The position numbers were made by a program, and so were the translations under genes. DNA of 64,000 nt, taken from Chelydra serpentina (lineage: Eukaryota; Chordata; Testudines; Chelydridae). The stretch spans positions 12,497,501-12,561,500 of the forward strand of contig JBAIAC010000006.1 of assembly GCA_037349315.1 (NCBI GenBank), given 5' to 3'. The notes under the pieces are model-generated. The model was not told the DNA's origin. It saw only the letters and a program-made list of their open reading frames with translations, and searched no databases. Positions 33,930 to 47,639 of the stretch are shown here, piece after piece (the stretch's first letter is position 1; each line of letters starts with the position of its first letter).

Positions 33930-36080
33930 GCCTTAATCACTGTAGCATTAAGCTATGTCTAGCACTCAGGTTTTTATATGAAGACAACATATTACTGAAA
34001 AGAATTAGTATTGCATCTGTCTGGTTAGCCATTGAACATCTTTTTTCCCTTTCTGAATCAGTATGGATGTGTCATAAACCATCAACAAGCTCATGATAAA
34101 TAGATGTCACAAATGGCTTTGGTTTTTCAGATCTGTTAACTATCTATCTAGCAGGATTTTATACTACCATCCATTGTTGCAGTATCTAAATGCCTTCCAC
34201 ATAAAATCAATAGCAATAGTAAAATTAGTGGACTTCAACTAGTGGACTTCAACTAGTGACCAAACAAGCATGACTCAAAGAGCATATGGATTTCTTACCA
34301 GGAAGGGAGTTTGTTTACTTCCTGCAGCTCACAAATTTCCTTAGCAAAAATATAGGTGGTGATATGCATGTGGTATTTAGCAAGTAGAGTTTTTTATTGT
34401 CATTTCCTTCAATTGTCAAAAAGAGTTGGAACACAATTTTCTCACAATTATAATGACCCAAGAATTACAGCTTTTTAAATCAGAGCAAATATGTACAGCA
34501 GCAAAACCACACAAACACTCTACAACAATCTAGATACAGAAATGCGGAAATATGAGTATATATGCAGAATAACCACAAGTGGTAAATGCTTAAAGGCTTG
34601 ACTGTCACTCTTACACTGAGTGGTATGCTAGTCTGTCAAAATTCCTATCTAAACCAATGGGACTACTCACAGAGTAAGGTACTGCACCATATAAATAAGG
34701 GTGGTAGAATCTGACCATTACTGATTAAACGCTATAGTGTAATGGACCTTATCTATACTGGTATATATTCTGATACTTTTTTAAAATGTGAATTATTTAT
34801 TCAGTGGATTATATTAGCTCTTTGGGAAAGGATACCTTGGCCTGAATTTTCTAAACAAACCTTTCAAATTGCACCTGCAGTTCTTTGCGTGACAAATTTT
34901 TGCACATGCAGAAATTCAGATTTGTTTGGGAAATGGAAGTTGCAAAACTACTGCTGGTTGTAGGGCACAAAAACATAGATACAAAACACTGTGCACCAAA
35001 CATGTAGACATGAATAATTTGGGTACAATTTTAGAATGAACTGATGCTGCTTTGAAATATAGATTCTTAGAGACCAACTGTTCAACACTTAGATTGGTGA
35101 GCATTTATTCACACAAATAGACTCATTGAAATCAACCAATCTGCTCACATAAATAAGTGCTCATCAGCATGAATAAGGGTTGCCATTAGTATTTGTTAGG
35201 ATGTATCCTGTATCCTTTACTCAACCAAAGCTCCCAATAGGGCAAATCATGCCAACACCAAGCTGCTGAGGGAGGGGAATAGGGTTTGAGGGTACTCCAG
35301 GGACAGAGCAGGGGCAAGGTTGCTGGATATCCTCCATCACAAGGCGAAGCATAATAGCAATGGGGTCCTATAAGACCATGGTCCTATAAGAGCAGCTGAA
35401 AGTGGCTCTACTTCTGCTTCACAACCTAGGAGTCATCTTTCACTGCTCCCTTGCTCCTCAAAAATATCCCCACTGTGTAGCTCTTTTACTCACGCTGCTC
35501 TATAGTAGAACCAATAGTTGGCCTATTGACTACAATGTGGGTTATGCCAAAGTAAGGACAGAAGGATTTGGCCCATGGTCTTTTTAAAAACATATATTTA
35601 GATAATGTATTAAGTCCAAATGCATATGATAGCCCTTAATGTGTTTTTATTCATATTATTTTATGTACACCCCCTACTATTATTAACTGTTATTTCACAT
35701 CAGTCCCATAGAAATAGAATCTCCTTTGCCTCTTTTTTTCAAGTGTTAATGACTTTGGGGGTTTAAGTACTTGAGTTTCATTAAAGGGCCTGATCTACAT
35801 CTGAAGCAGACAGCTTGCAAATTGTCTTTTTGAAAAATACATCTATTACTGAGTTATGAAAGTGCTAAATGAGTAAAGTGTCCCAAATTAGTAAAACTAT
35901 TTTTTCTTCTAGTTCTGTAACTTAAAAGCAGCTCACTTAAAAAAAATCTGTATAAAATTTGACTTCTGGACTGAGACATCGTATACCAGATTTCAGTCTG
36001 AAAGGAATTTTTATGGCTGAGTTATAAACTTCTGAAAGCAAGGTTGAAAACTGAACTGCTGACAGTCATTCTGATAATAT
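33930..36080. other. RUNX2: RUNX2 intron 1: no recognised feature
   Basis: AT-rich, unique-looking. A tandem duplication of AGTGGACTTCAACTAGTG lies near 34230-34258 (two units, 16-bp period). No gene, RNA or clear transposon seen. Confidence 0.4.
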
Positions 36081-36084
36081 TTTT

Positions 36085-36262
36085 CAAACTATTAGGGATT
36101 AGGATGAGACCATCATGCAGGGATAAATTATCCCACATCTGCCTGCTGAGGGGTTTCTTGTACCTTATTCTGAAGCATCTGGTGCTGACCACTGTTGGAG
36201 ACAGGATATTGGATTAGACGGACCATAGGTCTGATATAGCCTAACAATTCCTATGGAATCTT
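36085..36262 (+). mobile_element. CR1 3'-end fragment
   Basis: The blocks ATCCCACATCTGCCTGCTGAGG, GAAGCATCTGGTGCTGACCA, GGAGACAGGATATTGGATTAG and GGACCATAGGTCTGATATAGC follow the 3' region of a CR1 subfamily in the sense direction. The same subfamily is seen at 49.8 kb (sense) and 32.6 kb (antisense). Confidence 0.75.
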
Positions 36263-36829
36263 TGGATAATTTAGTTGCCAGTCACTAAGTCTCTACTGGT
36301 ATGTGCAAAAATGATTTTCAGAAGCTTGTAATTAAACCAAGCTTGAGTAGATTTTCACAGGGATCTCAAAAGGCACTTCACTGACTGCAGAGTGAACCCC
36401 AGCAAAATTTCAAATTCCTTCTCCAAAATATGGGTGTGTTAGAGCTCCTCACCATGATGCTCAGGAGAATTTTTTGACGATTGCAAAACAATGTGTTGTT
36501 TCCTAACATCATTCTCGGAAATGGATGAACTGTTCTTGCGGAAACTCCAAAAAATTCTGCCCGAGGCACACCCCCAGCATGGAAAATTTCAGCCCAAATG
36601 AACTTTAAAATTTAGCAAAGTTATAGGCAACTGAAAACAGGTCTTATAGTGGAGAAAGTTAGGCAGTCTTAACTATAGGTGTAGCTGCCAGCTTCATTTA
36701 TAATATTTTCTTTATTTTTTGCTCTTTATTACAAGGGCCATTCACATGGGAACAGAATCTCTTATGCTGTTGTCACTGGTCTTTTGGCTTCTTTCTGTGT
36801 TGACGTTGCTAAGCTCTTGACATCATCTC

Positions 36830-36930
36830 CACAGTGATCAGCAAAGCACTTAAGCACATGCTTAATTTTGAGCACACAGGTGCTTTTCTATGCTCAGACC
36901 AGTCTTCAGCATTTTGGAGGATCAAGACAC
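36830..36930. repeat. Foldback-type short repeat fragment
   Basis: Contains GCAAAGCACTTAAGCACATGCTTAATTTTGAGCAC, one arm of the family best seen at 58.3 kb; the second arm is poor. Confidence 0.4.
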
Positions 36931-37162
36931 GCTGTAAGATTACAGTCTAGTTTCTCAGGTTTGGCCTGGCTGTGCTCACTGCATCATTTGGGAGAAATTT
37001 GAGTGGGGGGATCAGAGGTAGTATAACCTTTGCAGTTCCCTAAACCTGGAGCCAGCAATGAGCTCGTTTAGTATATACCTTGTGTGCACTTTACCCCACA
37101 CTTTCATTACCATGAGCTTTATTTTCATATTTCATCCCTGCAATGTACCACCCAATAAGAAT

Positions 37163-37436
37163 CAGTGTTGCCAAGTCTTGCAATTTTATCACAAGTCTCA
37201 CATTATTTGGTTTTTCCTAAAGCCCCAGCTAAGAATCTCAGTTTTAATTTTTCTCCCCTAAAAGTATATTTCCAGTCCTCCTGGTAGTGGAGAAAAGTTT
37301 TAAAATAGTAATCCTAAAGTTTTAAAACAGTAAAATGCTCCAAAATAATAGGACAAAAAAAAAAGAATCCAAAGTTTATTATTTCGAAATCTCATGATTT
37401 GTAGGAAATCTCATAATTTTGGGGATGTTTGACTCA
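37163..37436. mobile_element. DNA transposon relic with CAGTGTTGCCAAGTC end
   Basis: The left end, CAGTGTTGCCAAGTCTTGCA, belongs to the family of the 7.70-kb copy. Two inverted TTTTATCACAAGTCTCA / AATCTCATGATTTGTAG-type motifs lie inside. The right end near 37436 is degraded. Confidence 0.5.
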
Positions 37437-38544
37437 TGTTTTTTTCAATGCTTATGCTTGCGATACTGAAAACAACCCCCCCATCCCCTGAGTCTACTTA
37501 ACTTTAGTCTCACAGTATCTCCTGTGTGAGCTTTATGGAGCTTGTATCTGACTGGGGTGTACTTCATTAGACTCTTAAAAACCAGCATGCACAATTTAGG
37601 AACTCTGCAAGATTCCCAATGTATACACATAAACCCCTTTTAATTACTAACAATTACACCTCCAACTCTCCCCACAATTAGTCTGAGGCACTAGTCCTCA
37701 CTGTGGTCAAACTGTGAAGTTTCTATCTCAATCTGTCTTTTTTTTTTAAATACATGATGAACAAAAAAAAGTTAGGAAAATGTGAACCCTAATTTTGTTT
37801 AACCCTCATAGCTCTAAAATAATTTGTCCAATTTGTCTGAAGGTTTCCAGAAAAGTTCTACCTTAGCAATAAAATCAGGATGTAGAATTTCAGATGGATA
37901 TATTTATTCACAGAGAACTTGTGAGAAGGATCAATGGGGGGAGAGATAGCAAAATTGTCCTTGTTATGGAAAGCCAGTTTTATCCTTAGCTCTCCATAAT
38001 TGTATTTGGGGGGAAGTGGGAGTTGTTTGTTTTGGACCAAGCAAAGCAACAGTATGATTTACCTGACACAGAGTGACCAAAATAAAAAAAATTGTAATCA
38101 AAATCCAGAGCTCAGACTTTGTCCTCCAGACAGAAAACACAGTCCATACTTATTCTTTGATATATTATTATAAGTTAATAGTTAGGGCCACAGTCCTCCA
38201 CTAGAATCTACTAATGTGGCTTTTTAACCTTTTATCCTCATTGAAAAAAAGGGAACTCCAGGAGGGCACCTAGTGGATCCTGAAGCAGGACTGAGACCTA
38301 GGTTTGCAAAAACCCTTTTCTGGACAAGCAGAAAACAAACTGTGGAGAGGGGAGGTGGGAATCCAGTCTTTAACAATTATCTACATTTTTTTCAATGTAT
38401 GTGCTGTTGAGAAGCCAACATCTATTCTGTTCAAACTTTCAGAGAGCAACTGAGCCTAATAAAGCCAGTAGGAGTAAGATCACAATATTTTTCATTATTG
38501 ATGCAGCTGGTTTATTATTATCAACAAAAAAAACTTATTAATAA

Positions 38545-38815
38545 TACTTTGCACTAACATAGCCCCTTTCATCTTTGGATTTCAAATGACTTTATGACAA
38601 CCATTACAATAATGATTTAAGTCTCACAATTGGGTGTTGTGAGACTTAAATAACTCAGTCACTTGGGTGGTGAGGTAACTATTGTCATCGCCATTCTACG
38701 CATGGGTAAACTGAAGCACAGAGGTGTTACGTGACTTGCCAGTTGCTAAGGTCACACAGTGAGTAAATGGCAATCCCTGAAGAGAACCCAAGAATCCCAA
38801 CTAACAGTCGTCTCT
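38545..38815 (-). mobile_element. MIR/L2-like ancient SINE relic
   Basis: Antisense MIR/L2 text: TTGTCATCGCCATTCTACGCAT, GGTAAACTGAAGCACAGAGG, TTACGTGACTTGCCAGTTGC, TAAGGTCACACAGTGAGTAAATGG and GAACCCAAGAATCCCAACT. The order of blocks agrees with the copy at 33.7 kb, which lies in the other direction. Confidence 0.7.
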
Positions 38816-40100
38816 TCCTATCAATAGAAAATAATGTGTGAAACAATGTTATAGATGTCAATCAATTATTGTTTTATGTTGTCATTTTCTATTCTGTCTT
38901 TCAGACTTGACTGTCTACAGTACTGCCAAAAACTGTAAACACTATACAAACAGTGTACGGTACTGAGATATATAATGCTTACAGCACATTTCAGGATAGC
39001 ATAGAATTTTCTTGTATTTCAGTCATAAATCAATGGATCAGGGATATGATAGCTAAAATAAAGAGACTGAAGGAGTCAATGTACTCTTGCAATACTGTGT
39101 TTGTACTTCTGAAATCTGTGCTCATTAGCACAGTAAACAATGAATCAACCAAATCTATCAAACAGAAGTCTGTAAATTCTGAGGCACTCTACTTGACATA
39201 CTTTTAAGTGCAAAGAATAGCTGGACAAGTAGTCAATTTGTAACCAAAATGAAACAAAGTGTTGCCATGAGACATTGGGCCTCATCATGCTCCCACTGAA
39301 GTCTATAGAAGTTTGGGCATTAACATCAGTGGGATCAGGACTACCCTAATTTCACACCACATTTCAGCCTGATGTGTATTTTCATGAGTGAGTTAGAAAC
39401 TCCTGGAAGGTGGAATTTGGAAAGAAAATACTGGCAAGTCCTTAACTATAGTAGTAATTGCTGACATTGCTATAATGACTCTCAAAATATCTGATACAAT
39501 AATAAACCTGTTAAACACATTAATTTATTCTATTTTCCATCAAGGCTATGCACTCCTATAGAGAAGGTTATAAGAGGCTCAATATGTATCATGATTACAG
39601 CACATTCCAGTCAAGCAAACTAGCATCAAAACAAATATTTTTATGAAACATCATTCAGTACAGAAACATTCAACATTTATCAATTATTTTCTACCTTGAT
39701 CAGATAATGTTTAGACCAGGAGATTATTGATGGGTCCAGAGATTACTGGGTCCAAATTTTACCAATTTTAAATTAAATAGATACTAAGCCACTTAAAATA
39801 TGTTGTTTTCTAGCAAAATGCTTCCATATAGTACAGATGTATTTGCAACACTGTTAAAAGTAAAAAAGCTACAAGACCATCAAAGTTGCTTTTGCAGCAA
39901 TCACAGATGCACTCATTAAAATCTTATTTTATGAAGTGGGCCTGGAGGTTTTTTTAATACATAATTTTAAAAAAACACCTTTTTTTCTCTAAACTCCTAT
40001 GGCTCTCTAACCTCTTAAAATGTGATCCACTTTTCAACCTATGTTAAAATTACGAGCGCTTCTGAAGTGAAAGCGGAAGAAAGCTGGAGGGTAAGGTTGC
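38816..40100. other. RUNX2: RUNX2 intron 1: no clear feature
   Basis: Unique-looking sequence. A weak foldback fragment lies at 39276-39345 (GGGCCTCATCATGCTCCCAC left, GTGGGATCAGGAC right). The 84-codon open frame at 38953-39207 has no recognisable motif. Confidence 0.4.
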
Positions 40101-40108
40101 CCCAAGTG

Positions 40109-40290
40109 CAAGGGTTCTCAAACTGGGGGTTGTGACCTCAGGGGGTTGCGAGGTTATTATGTGGGGGTCGTGCATTTATAATAGTGTTAAATATTTAAAA
40201 ATGTGTTTTTAATGAGGGGGGGGGGGGGAATCACACTCAAAGACTTGCTGTGTGAAAGGGGTCACCAATACAAAAGTTTGAGAACCACTG
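40109..40290. mobile_element. Non-autonomous hAT-like element, 182 bp, with 8-bp TSD
   Basis: The left end is CAAGGGTTCTCAAACTGGGGG and the right end, read on the - strand, is CAGTGGTTCTCAAACTTTTG. Flanking 8-mers: CCCAAGTG (40101-40108) and CCCAAATG (40291-40298), one mismatch. It contains a G13 run near 40218. Confidence 0.88.
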
Positions 40291-40299
40291 CCCAAATGT

Positions 40300-41640
40300 C
40301 TTTCAGCCAAATCCAAGGCAAAGTTTCATATAATTCAGAACATAGCATAAAGGACATATAAAAAGAATCCCAGACAGCCTTTATGCTGGTCCATAAACAT
40401 TATGGGTAGTTTTATTAAGGTGTTCATAACCATTTCAATACAATTCTAGTGCTCTGAGTTGTGATCTGTTCCAGGCTTTAGCAAGTTCCCAGTTAAATGT
40501 GTAAAAGTTAAGCAGAAAGACATTTTTGCAAGGAGATTAAAAATCAGCTGTGCCAGGTACCTGAAACTTTGTTAGGGTGGTGAGTGGAAAAATTATAAAT
40601 AACTATAGACTATTTTAAGTGACCTTGCACTGGTTACTTCCTATAACCTCTTTTGATTTATCCTAATTAACTTTTTAAATTTTAGTATGGAGGGAGGCAA
40701 CTGCAAAAATACTGATGTGACTAATTAAAAGAGGAAATGTATCTTCTTATTTAAAAAAATACTGAAATAACTACTGTCAAATTAATTCTGTACTTGGAAA
40801 CATAAGGTTCCTGTTAACTTTTTATCTTCTGCCCAACACCTGTACCCTCTACCTAATGGAAAATGTTATCCCCCATCTAAAGGGAAGGTGTTAAAAAGCA
40901 CAATAATAAACATAGTATCAAAAATAACTATTTAAAAATGTTTTACTATACTGCAACTCTATTTAAGGAGAGCTCTGAAAACTTTTAAAGTACTCAGCTT
41001 CTTGCAGATTGTGTTAAATTCCCCATTTCGGGGAACTGTGCTCACTTCTCCTCTTGGACAGGATCTTGCCCATTTTGTTGGTAAGTATGGGAGCACTTCG
41101 CCATCATACTTATATTTCTAGGTAGGAACAGTAAACTCCCCACCACCACCACTGCGTATTTGACAAGTATACAGAGAAAAAAACCTGAGATCGCTGCCAG
41201 GTGATCGGGGGTTACTATCAAACATATTAACCATGGAAAAAAAGAGGTAGAATGAAAATAATAAACAAATACATGTCATCCGCTGCATTTCCTTCAAGGA
41301 CGTGTGCTATTGCAGACAAGAGCATAGAGTTGCAAACCATAGTTAGCGGTATACAGAGCGAGAGCTCTCCCATGTGACCGAAAAAAAGATCATTTTGAAC
41401 ATTTTCATTTCAAGTCAGTAAATAAATCAAGACCAAAGCTCCGGAAGTGTCACCTTCTTTTTAATGTATGTCAGATAACAGGCGATGGCGGCTGTAGTGG
41501 GGAATAACTCAAGGCTGTGTTAATTGTCAGGGAGGATCACTTTATGTACGCGCTATGTGTATTGCTGGCTGGTTTCGAAAGTTGCCACGGACCCTATTGT
41601 GAAAACAAGCCGGCAGCAGGAATAAAGCGCAGAGAGGAGA
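40300..41640. other. RUNX2: RUNX2 intron 1: repeat-poor lead-in to P2
   Basis: No transposon or gene is recognised. Sequence complexity and CpG content rise from about 41.3 kb toward the promoter. Confidence 0.45.
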
Positions 41641-42525
41641 GTGTTTGCTACGTTGTGGTCTGGGTCCCTAAGACCTCAGTCGAGGCACACGTGCTTTCGG
41701 ATCATTTACCTGGGCACACGCAGGGGGGGTTTTCATGGGAAAGGGGGGGAAGCGTCGGGGGAAGGCCAAAGACTTGTTTTATGGTGCTGAAAATGCTCCC
41801 AGAATTGCGTGCGGAAAAGCTGCATAAAGGCACCATAAGCGGAGCCCCCCCTCCCATCACCCCAAACCACACCGACACTTCGCGCAACTACCACCCCCAC
41901 CCACAGCGCTTACTTTGTACGAGAAGGTGGAAGTGGCACGTCGAAGTAAATTAGAGGGAGAGTTTTGATAGGTTGTTATCTGCTCTGGGAGGCGTTCACA
42001 CTTTTTGACGATTGGGTATGTAAATTGTTTTTAATAAGAGCTGCCTTTTTTTTAAGGGCGAAAACAAACCAGACTCTCTTTTTACCTTAATAGTCTGAGG
42101 GTTTTTTTTTTTATTTTTTTGTAGCTTTCATTTATTCAAGGAAATGTTTTAGGCTTTAGACTGACAGGGTCTTAGCAAAAAACCCTTTGGCACCAAATTA
42201 TTAAGTATTATTATTTGGCAAACAAGATAGTCCAGGCTTTTTTCAAAACAAACAAAAACGTGTTAATGGAAAAACCCGGAGAGAAGTACAGATCGGAGAC
42301 AGTCTTGTCATTCCCTCTAGTCCTGTCCCCGTGGGAGAAGATCGCCTGAAAGCAAAGCTCCTTCTTCTGTGGGGGATGCACATTGTTTTATTTATTTTGA
42401 AGGCTGCAGAAGTATGAGGACGGGGTTGAGACACCACGTGCTGCTGACTCTCATCAGCATAACGATCGCCTTAGCCAGAGAGTCCTGTATATATAAACCA
42501 CAAAAACCTAATCATTAGAAATCCC
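41640..42525 (+). promoter_or_regulatory. RUNX2: RUNX2 proximal promoter (P2): TATA box with RUNX motifs
   Basis: A TATA box, TATATATAA, lies at 42488-42496. A RUNX motif, AACCACA (42496-42502), overlaps its last base. A second AACCACA lies at 42537-42543, just past the expected start of transcription (about 42520-42527). Further RUNX-type motifs are TGTGGT at 41654-41659 and AACCACA at 41865-41871. An E-box, CCACGTG, is at about 42434-42440, followed by GCTGACTCTCATCAGC, which resembles a Maf/AP-1 half-site pair. RUNX factors bind AACCACA and RUNX2 is known to regulate its own expression, so feedback at P2 is plausible. The start site is inferred from the TATA position. Confidence 0.7.
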
Positions 42526-42928
42526 AGCCTCCAAAAAACCACATTTAGGACCAAAAAAAAAAGAGGAGGCATTTTTTTCCGGCTCCTTCATCTTCCCCGA
42601 CCTCAACTTTTGGGACCCAAAAGAAGTTTTTTAAAACCAGTTTTTCAGAAAAAAAAATTAATTACCTTTTTTTTTTTGCTGTTGTTAATCAAGGGAAGAA
42701 AAAATAAAGAGTTTTGTTAGTCTATTCGACTCAACGGACTTGGACCCCGCCGCCACTGAATTAAAAGGGACCGGAGTGCACCAAAGCTCCCTTTTGCAAC
42801 AAGTTACTTGAGCGTATTTTAGAAAACAGCCTGACAATTGTTTCTGTCTATTCTCCCCTCTTATTTTTCCGGGAGTCAGAAGTCTGAACTTTTTTTAAAA
42901 GCCCTGCTCCTCCTTAGGCAGCCTCCTA

Positions 42929-42943
42929 ATGTTTCTCTTTTAA
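42929..42943 (+). other. Upstream ORF 1 in P2 leader (4 codons)
   Basis: ATG TTT CTC TTT TAA. The context, TAATATG-like, has a weak Kozak match. The only other upstream ATG I found in the leader is at 43506. Confidence 0.5.
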
Positions 42944-43505
42944 TTATTAGTAGTTTGACTACGGTTTGTTTTTGTTTTTCTGGCTAAAAACCCAAGAACT
43001 TTCTTGTTTGTGCCGAAGTAGCTTTGGGGGAAGGGAAACTGCTTTGCAGAGACACTTTTCAAAACTCCCCCCCCCCCAGCCCCTTCTCCCTCCTCAAGCA
43101 AAAACTAATAATTGGAAAAGCTGAGAAGTCACTTGGCATCTAAACTTTCTCCGATCAAGAGTTTTGTGTGGAGGGGGGAGACTTCCTTGGAGGAAAACGG
43201 GACATTCCCCTTAGCAAGCCCACTCAGTACTGTAGTTGAAACCTACCCTCCTCTTCTCGCGGCTGCTTCTCCTGCAAACAGCAGCAACCCAGGAAGCTGA
43301 AATCAGCAGCTGCTTTACCTCTCCCAGGCAACCTTTAAAAATCCAAAAGGAGAAGAGGAAAGACAAAAGGAAAGACAGACAAGAAGGAAATCCCGAGCAC
43401 TTGAGGGAAGACGCGGTGGCTGGAAGGAGGGAAGGGAAAAGAGCAAGAGAGACTGAACAAGAAGGAAGGAAGCAGGAGAAGCTCTTTTTTGCAGCACCCG
43501 GGACC

Positions 43506-43532
43506 ATGCAGTTTCCAGCTGGGCTTTGCTAA
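43506..43532 (+). other. Upstream ORF 2 in P2 leader (8 codons)
   Basis: ATG in the context GGGACCATGC (adenine at -3, good Kozak) encodes MQFPAGLC then stops, about 270 bp before the main ATG. It could reduce translation from P2 transcripts. P1 transcripts would skip it, because they splice in at 43822. Confidence 0.55.
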
Positions 43533-43790
43533 GAGGGGGGCAGCCCTAGGATCCCACAGCCAGACCCGGTGTCCCCCCATTCCTCCAGGCTGCAGACTCG
43601 CCCTCAAATCAGCCACATCACCCCCCCCCTTTTTTTTTGTTTAGCTGTGATTTCCCCCCTCCTGTATTTCACCCGCTCCTGCTCTTTCCTCCCCTGTCCT
43701 CTCCCCTCCACTTCTCCATTCACCCCTTTTTCAACCCCCCCACTACACGCCTCCTCCAGTGACCCCCCCACCGCCCTCTCAGCTCGCTAA

Positions 43791-44405
<615 letters not shown>

Positions 44406-47400
44406 TAGCCACAAGGGAAAGGAACCCTTTATTCTCATTGAACAACCACACCCGCCCTCACCGCAAGGCAGGGCAGCCACTCACTATCCACCCCCGATAA
44501 CGACCGGGCACCCCCAACCACAGGGGCAATGCACGGGCTGACGCCTCCCATTAGCAAGCGTAGAGTCTCCACCAGCGTAGGCATCATCTAACTACCCTCC
44601 ATTCACACCCACATCTCCTAACCACCAACAACGCCCCCCGCAACAGCCGTACGCTCCTTAGCACCCACTGAACCCGCTTCTCCATTGACATCCCAGACAC
44701 CCCAAAACTACCAGGGCAAGGCAGCTAACGCCTCACTCCATCATAAACTGCCAACCAGAAGAACAACGCACCTTCTAACTCCGTGCACCCCCTAACCCAC
44801 ATGAGCAGTGCAACCCCTAATTAACAGGGCAGGGGACTGGATGCAGAATTGTTCAAGTAGGTGGGGGGATTTACCTATCCCCAAAGCAATGCATAGGGCC
44901 ATAAGAAAGGGAGAGGAGAAAGGGTGGCTTTTAGCTTCCTCCAAATGTTCCCTCTCCTCTGTTTCAGCACCAGAGGTCTGCCCCCTTCCTTTCACAATCT
45001 CTAAAGGCATTTTAATTGATGTATTAACGGGCATGAAGCAGGGTTTGATGGTGTGGTGTGTGCGTGCCCTACTGTTGATTTAAGAAGGACACCAGGAGAA
45101 GGACCCACGTTCCTGAGGGAACTTTTTTACCCCTTTTCACTTGGGTGTGTCTCTCTAGGTGTCAGGTTGAACTTACTTTTTGCGAAGCGTCAAGCTATTT
45201 GTATTTCATTGTGTGAGGAGGTAGGGGGAGGTGTTGCTGCCTCCCGGAGTTACACTGTTTTACAGCTGCTTCTGGAGACCAGATCCTCCTAAGCTAGGGG
45301 TAGAAAAATTATCCAGATTTTAAAACTGGGGCTAAGAGTGGGGAGAGGGGACAGAGCTCTTGCCCTCCCAATGGGAGATGGTACCCCTTCACTTCTCCTG
45401 CTGGACAAGTTAGGAAGTAGCTGTCCAGAAGACGCTCATTTTGGCAGGGGACAGTGCATAAATTAGCAGAAACACCATACGCTATTTAGATAATAAATGC
45501 CACCCCGATCTAAATCGGGAATGTTGTTTTTCATTTTCAGTCGACTTCCGCACACTCTGCTCATGTTAAGAAAGGATTATTTGGTGGTTGGGGTTGATTG
45601 TGTGCTTGCTTTTAAGCAAGCTTTTACCCTCCCACCAAACTTTCCGCTGCAGCTTTCTTTCAATTCCTTCAGTGGTGAAATGAGTAGTAACTCGGCTGTC
45701 CAAAAGCACCTGTGCCTGTCCATCAGCACCTGAGTCAGTCCAAAACACAGCACCGGAATGAGCAGATCTAAACTTTGCAAATTTGGATTTTACTGCCTGT
45801 GTAAAATCGAAACCCCTCCAACCTCCTGCTATTGCAGCATCCATGGCAAAATATAGTTACCCTGCCTGAAAATCATTGAAAAGCAGAAGAGTTTGAAATC
45901 AGTATTTTCTAGAACAAAGTATAACTATCTAAGAGTGTTGTTGTTCCTGACCGATAGAGATGTAATCATTGCTAAGGGATATATTTGTAAGTGAAAAATC
46001 AATAGCATCAGTAGGAAACTGACCTTAAAATAAGTGTATGAAAAGCTGAATGGCCTGCTTTAATATCAGACAGAGAAACAGACTACATTTATCTGAAGCT
46101 CACATATATGACAGGGAAAGGTTGTGTAAGAACCCGGTCTGCCTTAGAGTTAAATGATTAGTAGTCTTTGTGGGCCCCACTTGTTAGAGATTGCAGAGAA
46201 CACGCTAAACAGAACCATGAGAAACATCTTCTATTTCTGTAATTTTGCCAAGCATTAAAGGGCCATGGCAAATATGAGGTTTAGATCACTTCTCTTTAGC
46301 AAGTCTTATTCAGAGGGCACTGGTGGTTGGGAAGGAGGAGGAGATTTCAGGTAACTTTGACTGTAATTTTGATCATTGTTAGATTAGATTAGTATTAAAA
46401 TTATAGTTCACAGAAGTAAACATTACACATTGCAGTTATATCTGTCTCTGGCTTCTTTTTGAAATGTCAGGCATCATCTTCTTGTGCTGTTTCTTATTTA
46501 CTTACCTTTAAAGGATACTATCACATCTGCTGGATTAAAAAATTTAGGAGAAAAATATGAACCAAATATGACACAAGATATGGTTACAAAAAAGCATATT
46601 TAAACCCGGTTAAAAGGACAGATGTCTTTAGAGCATTTCCCAATCCCTCCCTGTCTCTATATATTTATCGACACACTAGCTAAATTGGATGAATTATTCA
46701 GTATGCACAATATTCAAATACTACAGTAATAAAGGCCATCCAGGTACCTATTGATAGACCCGCATAGATTTATCCAGTTTATTGAGGTGTCAGGGATATT
46801 AAATGGACTACGAGCAGTTCTTTGACCATTTACACCACCGTTCAGCTATAAAGCATGTGTACATTTACATACATCTGTATTTTTACACAGAGAATATATG
46901 TGTATGCATTATGTATACATTCTGTATATATTACCTTTATTTACTACTGAAAAACTGTACTGTAAATCCTAATTACATTTATTTAACAATTATCTTGAAC
47001 ACATATTTTATCAGTTTTCTTTTCACTATAGAATTTAAATGATGTGTAACTCTGCACAATTTCAAGATGAAATAATCCAAATGCATATATAACAAAAAAA
47101 AATTCACTATAACTTAATGTAACACAGTAGCAGTTAGCTTTAACCAAATATATATATGTATATACAGATCTGGGATGTCCTGTAACTAGCTCACATACAG
47201 CATGCTTTTTAAAAATTGGCAACTGAAGATTTATTGGCAATAAATAATATGTTGATGATAATATTTTGAATGGTATGTTAAGTATATCATAATTCTGTTA
47301 TAGGATTCTCTAGTTATAAAGTACTCTGGACATACCACTGTTTTAATTTAAAAAAAACAGATATAAATCAATTGTAGGAAAGGAAGTATGTTATAAACAG

Positions 47401-47639
47401 TGCTAGTTTTGATTATAATTTTTTAAAATCATGGTGGCTCGTAAGACACTTGAATTGGAGTATTAATATTTACATGAGCTGTGAAGGGAGTTCTTGTTTA
47501 ATGTACTGAGTAATAAGACTAAGTTAGTGCAAACTATTTTTATAGTGAAGAATGTTAACAATGCACTTATTAACATAGTTTTGTAACTGCTTAACAATGT
47601 TCAGGTGGCTAAGATATAAAGGAAATTGGGACAATGGAC

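Noticed and set aside
1..43000. RUNX2 distal (P1) first exon in this window
   Set aside because: I looked for sequence encoding the P1-type N-terminus ending in FFW with a phase-1 donor and did not find it. Gene order relative to SUPT3H places it left of the window.
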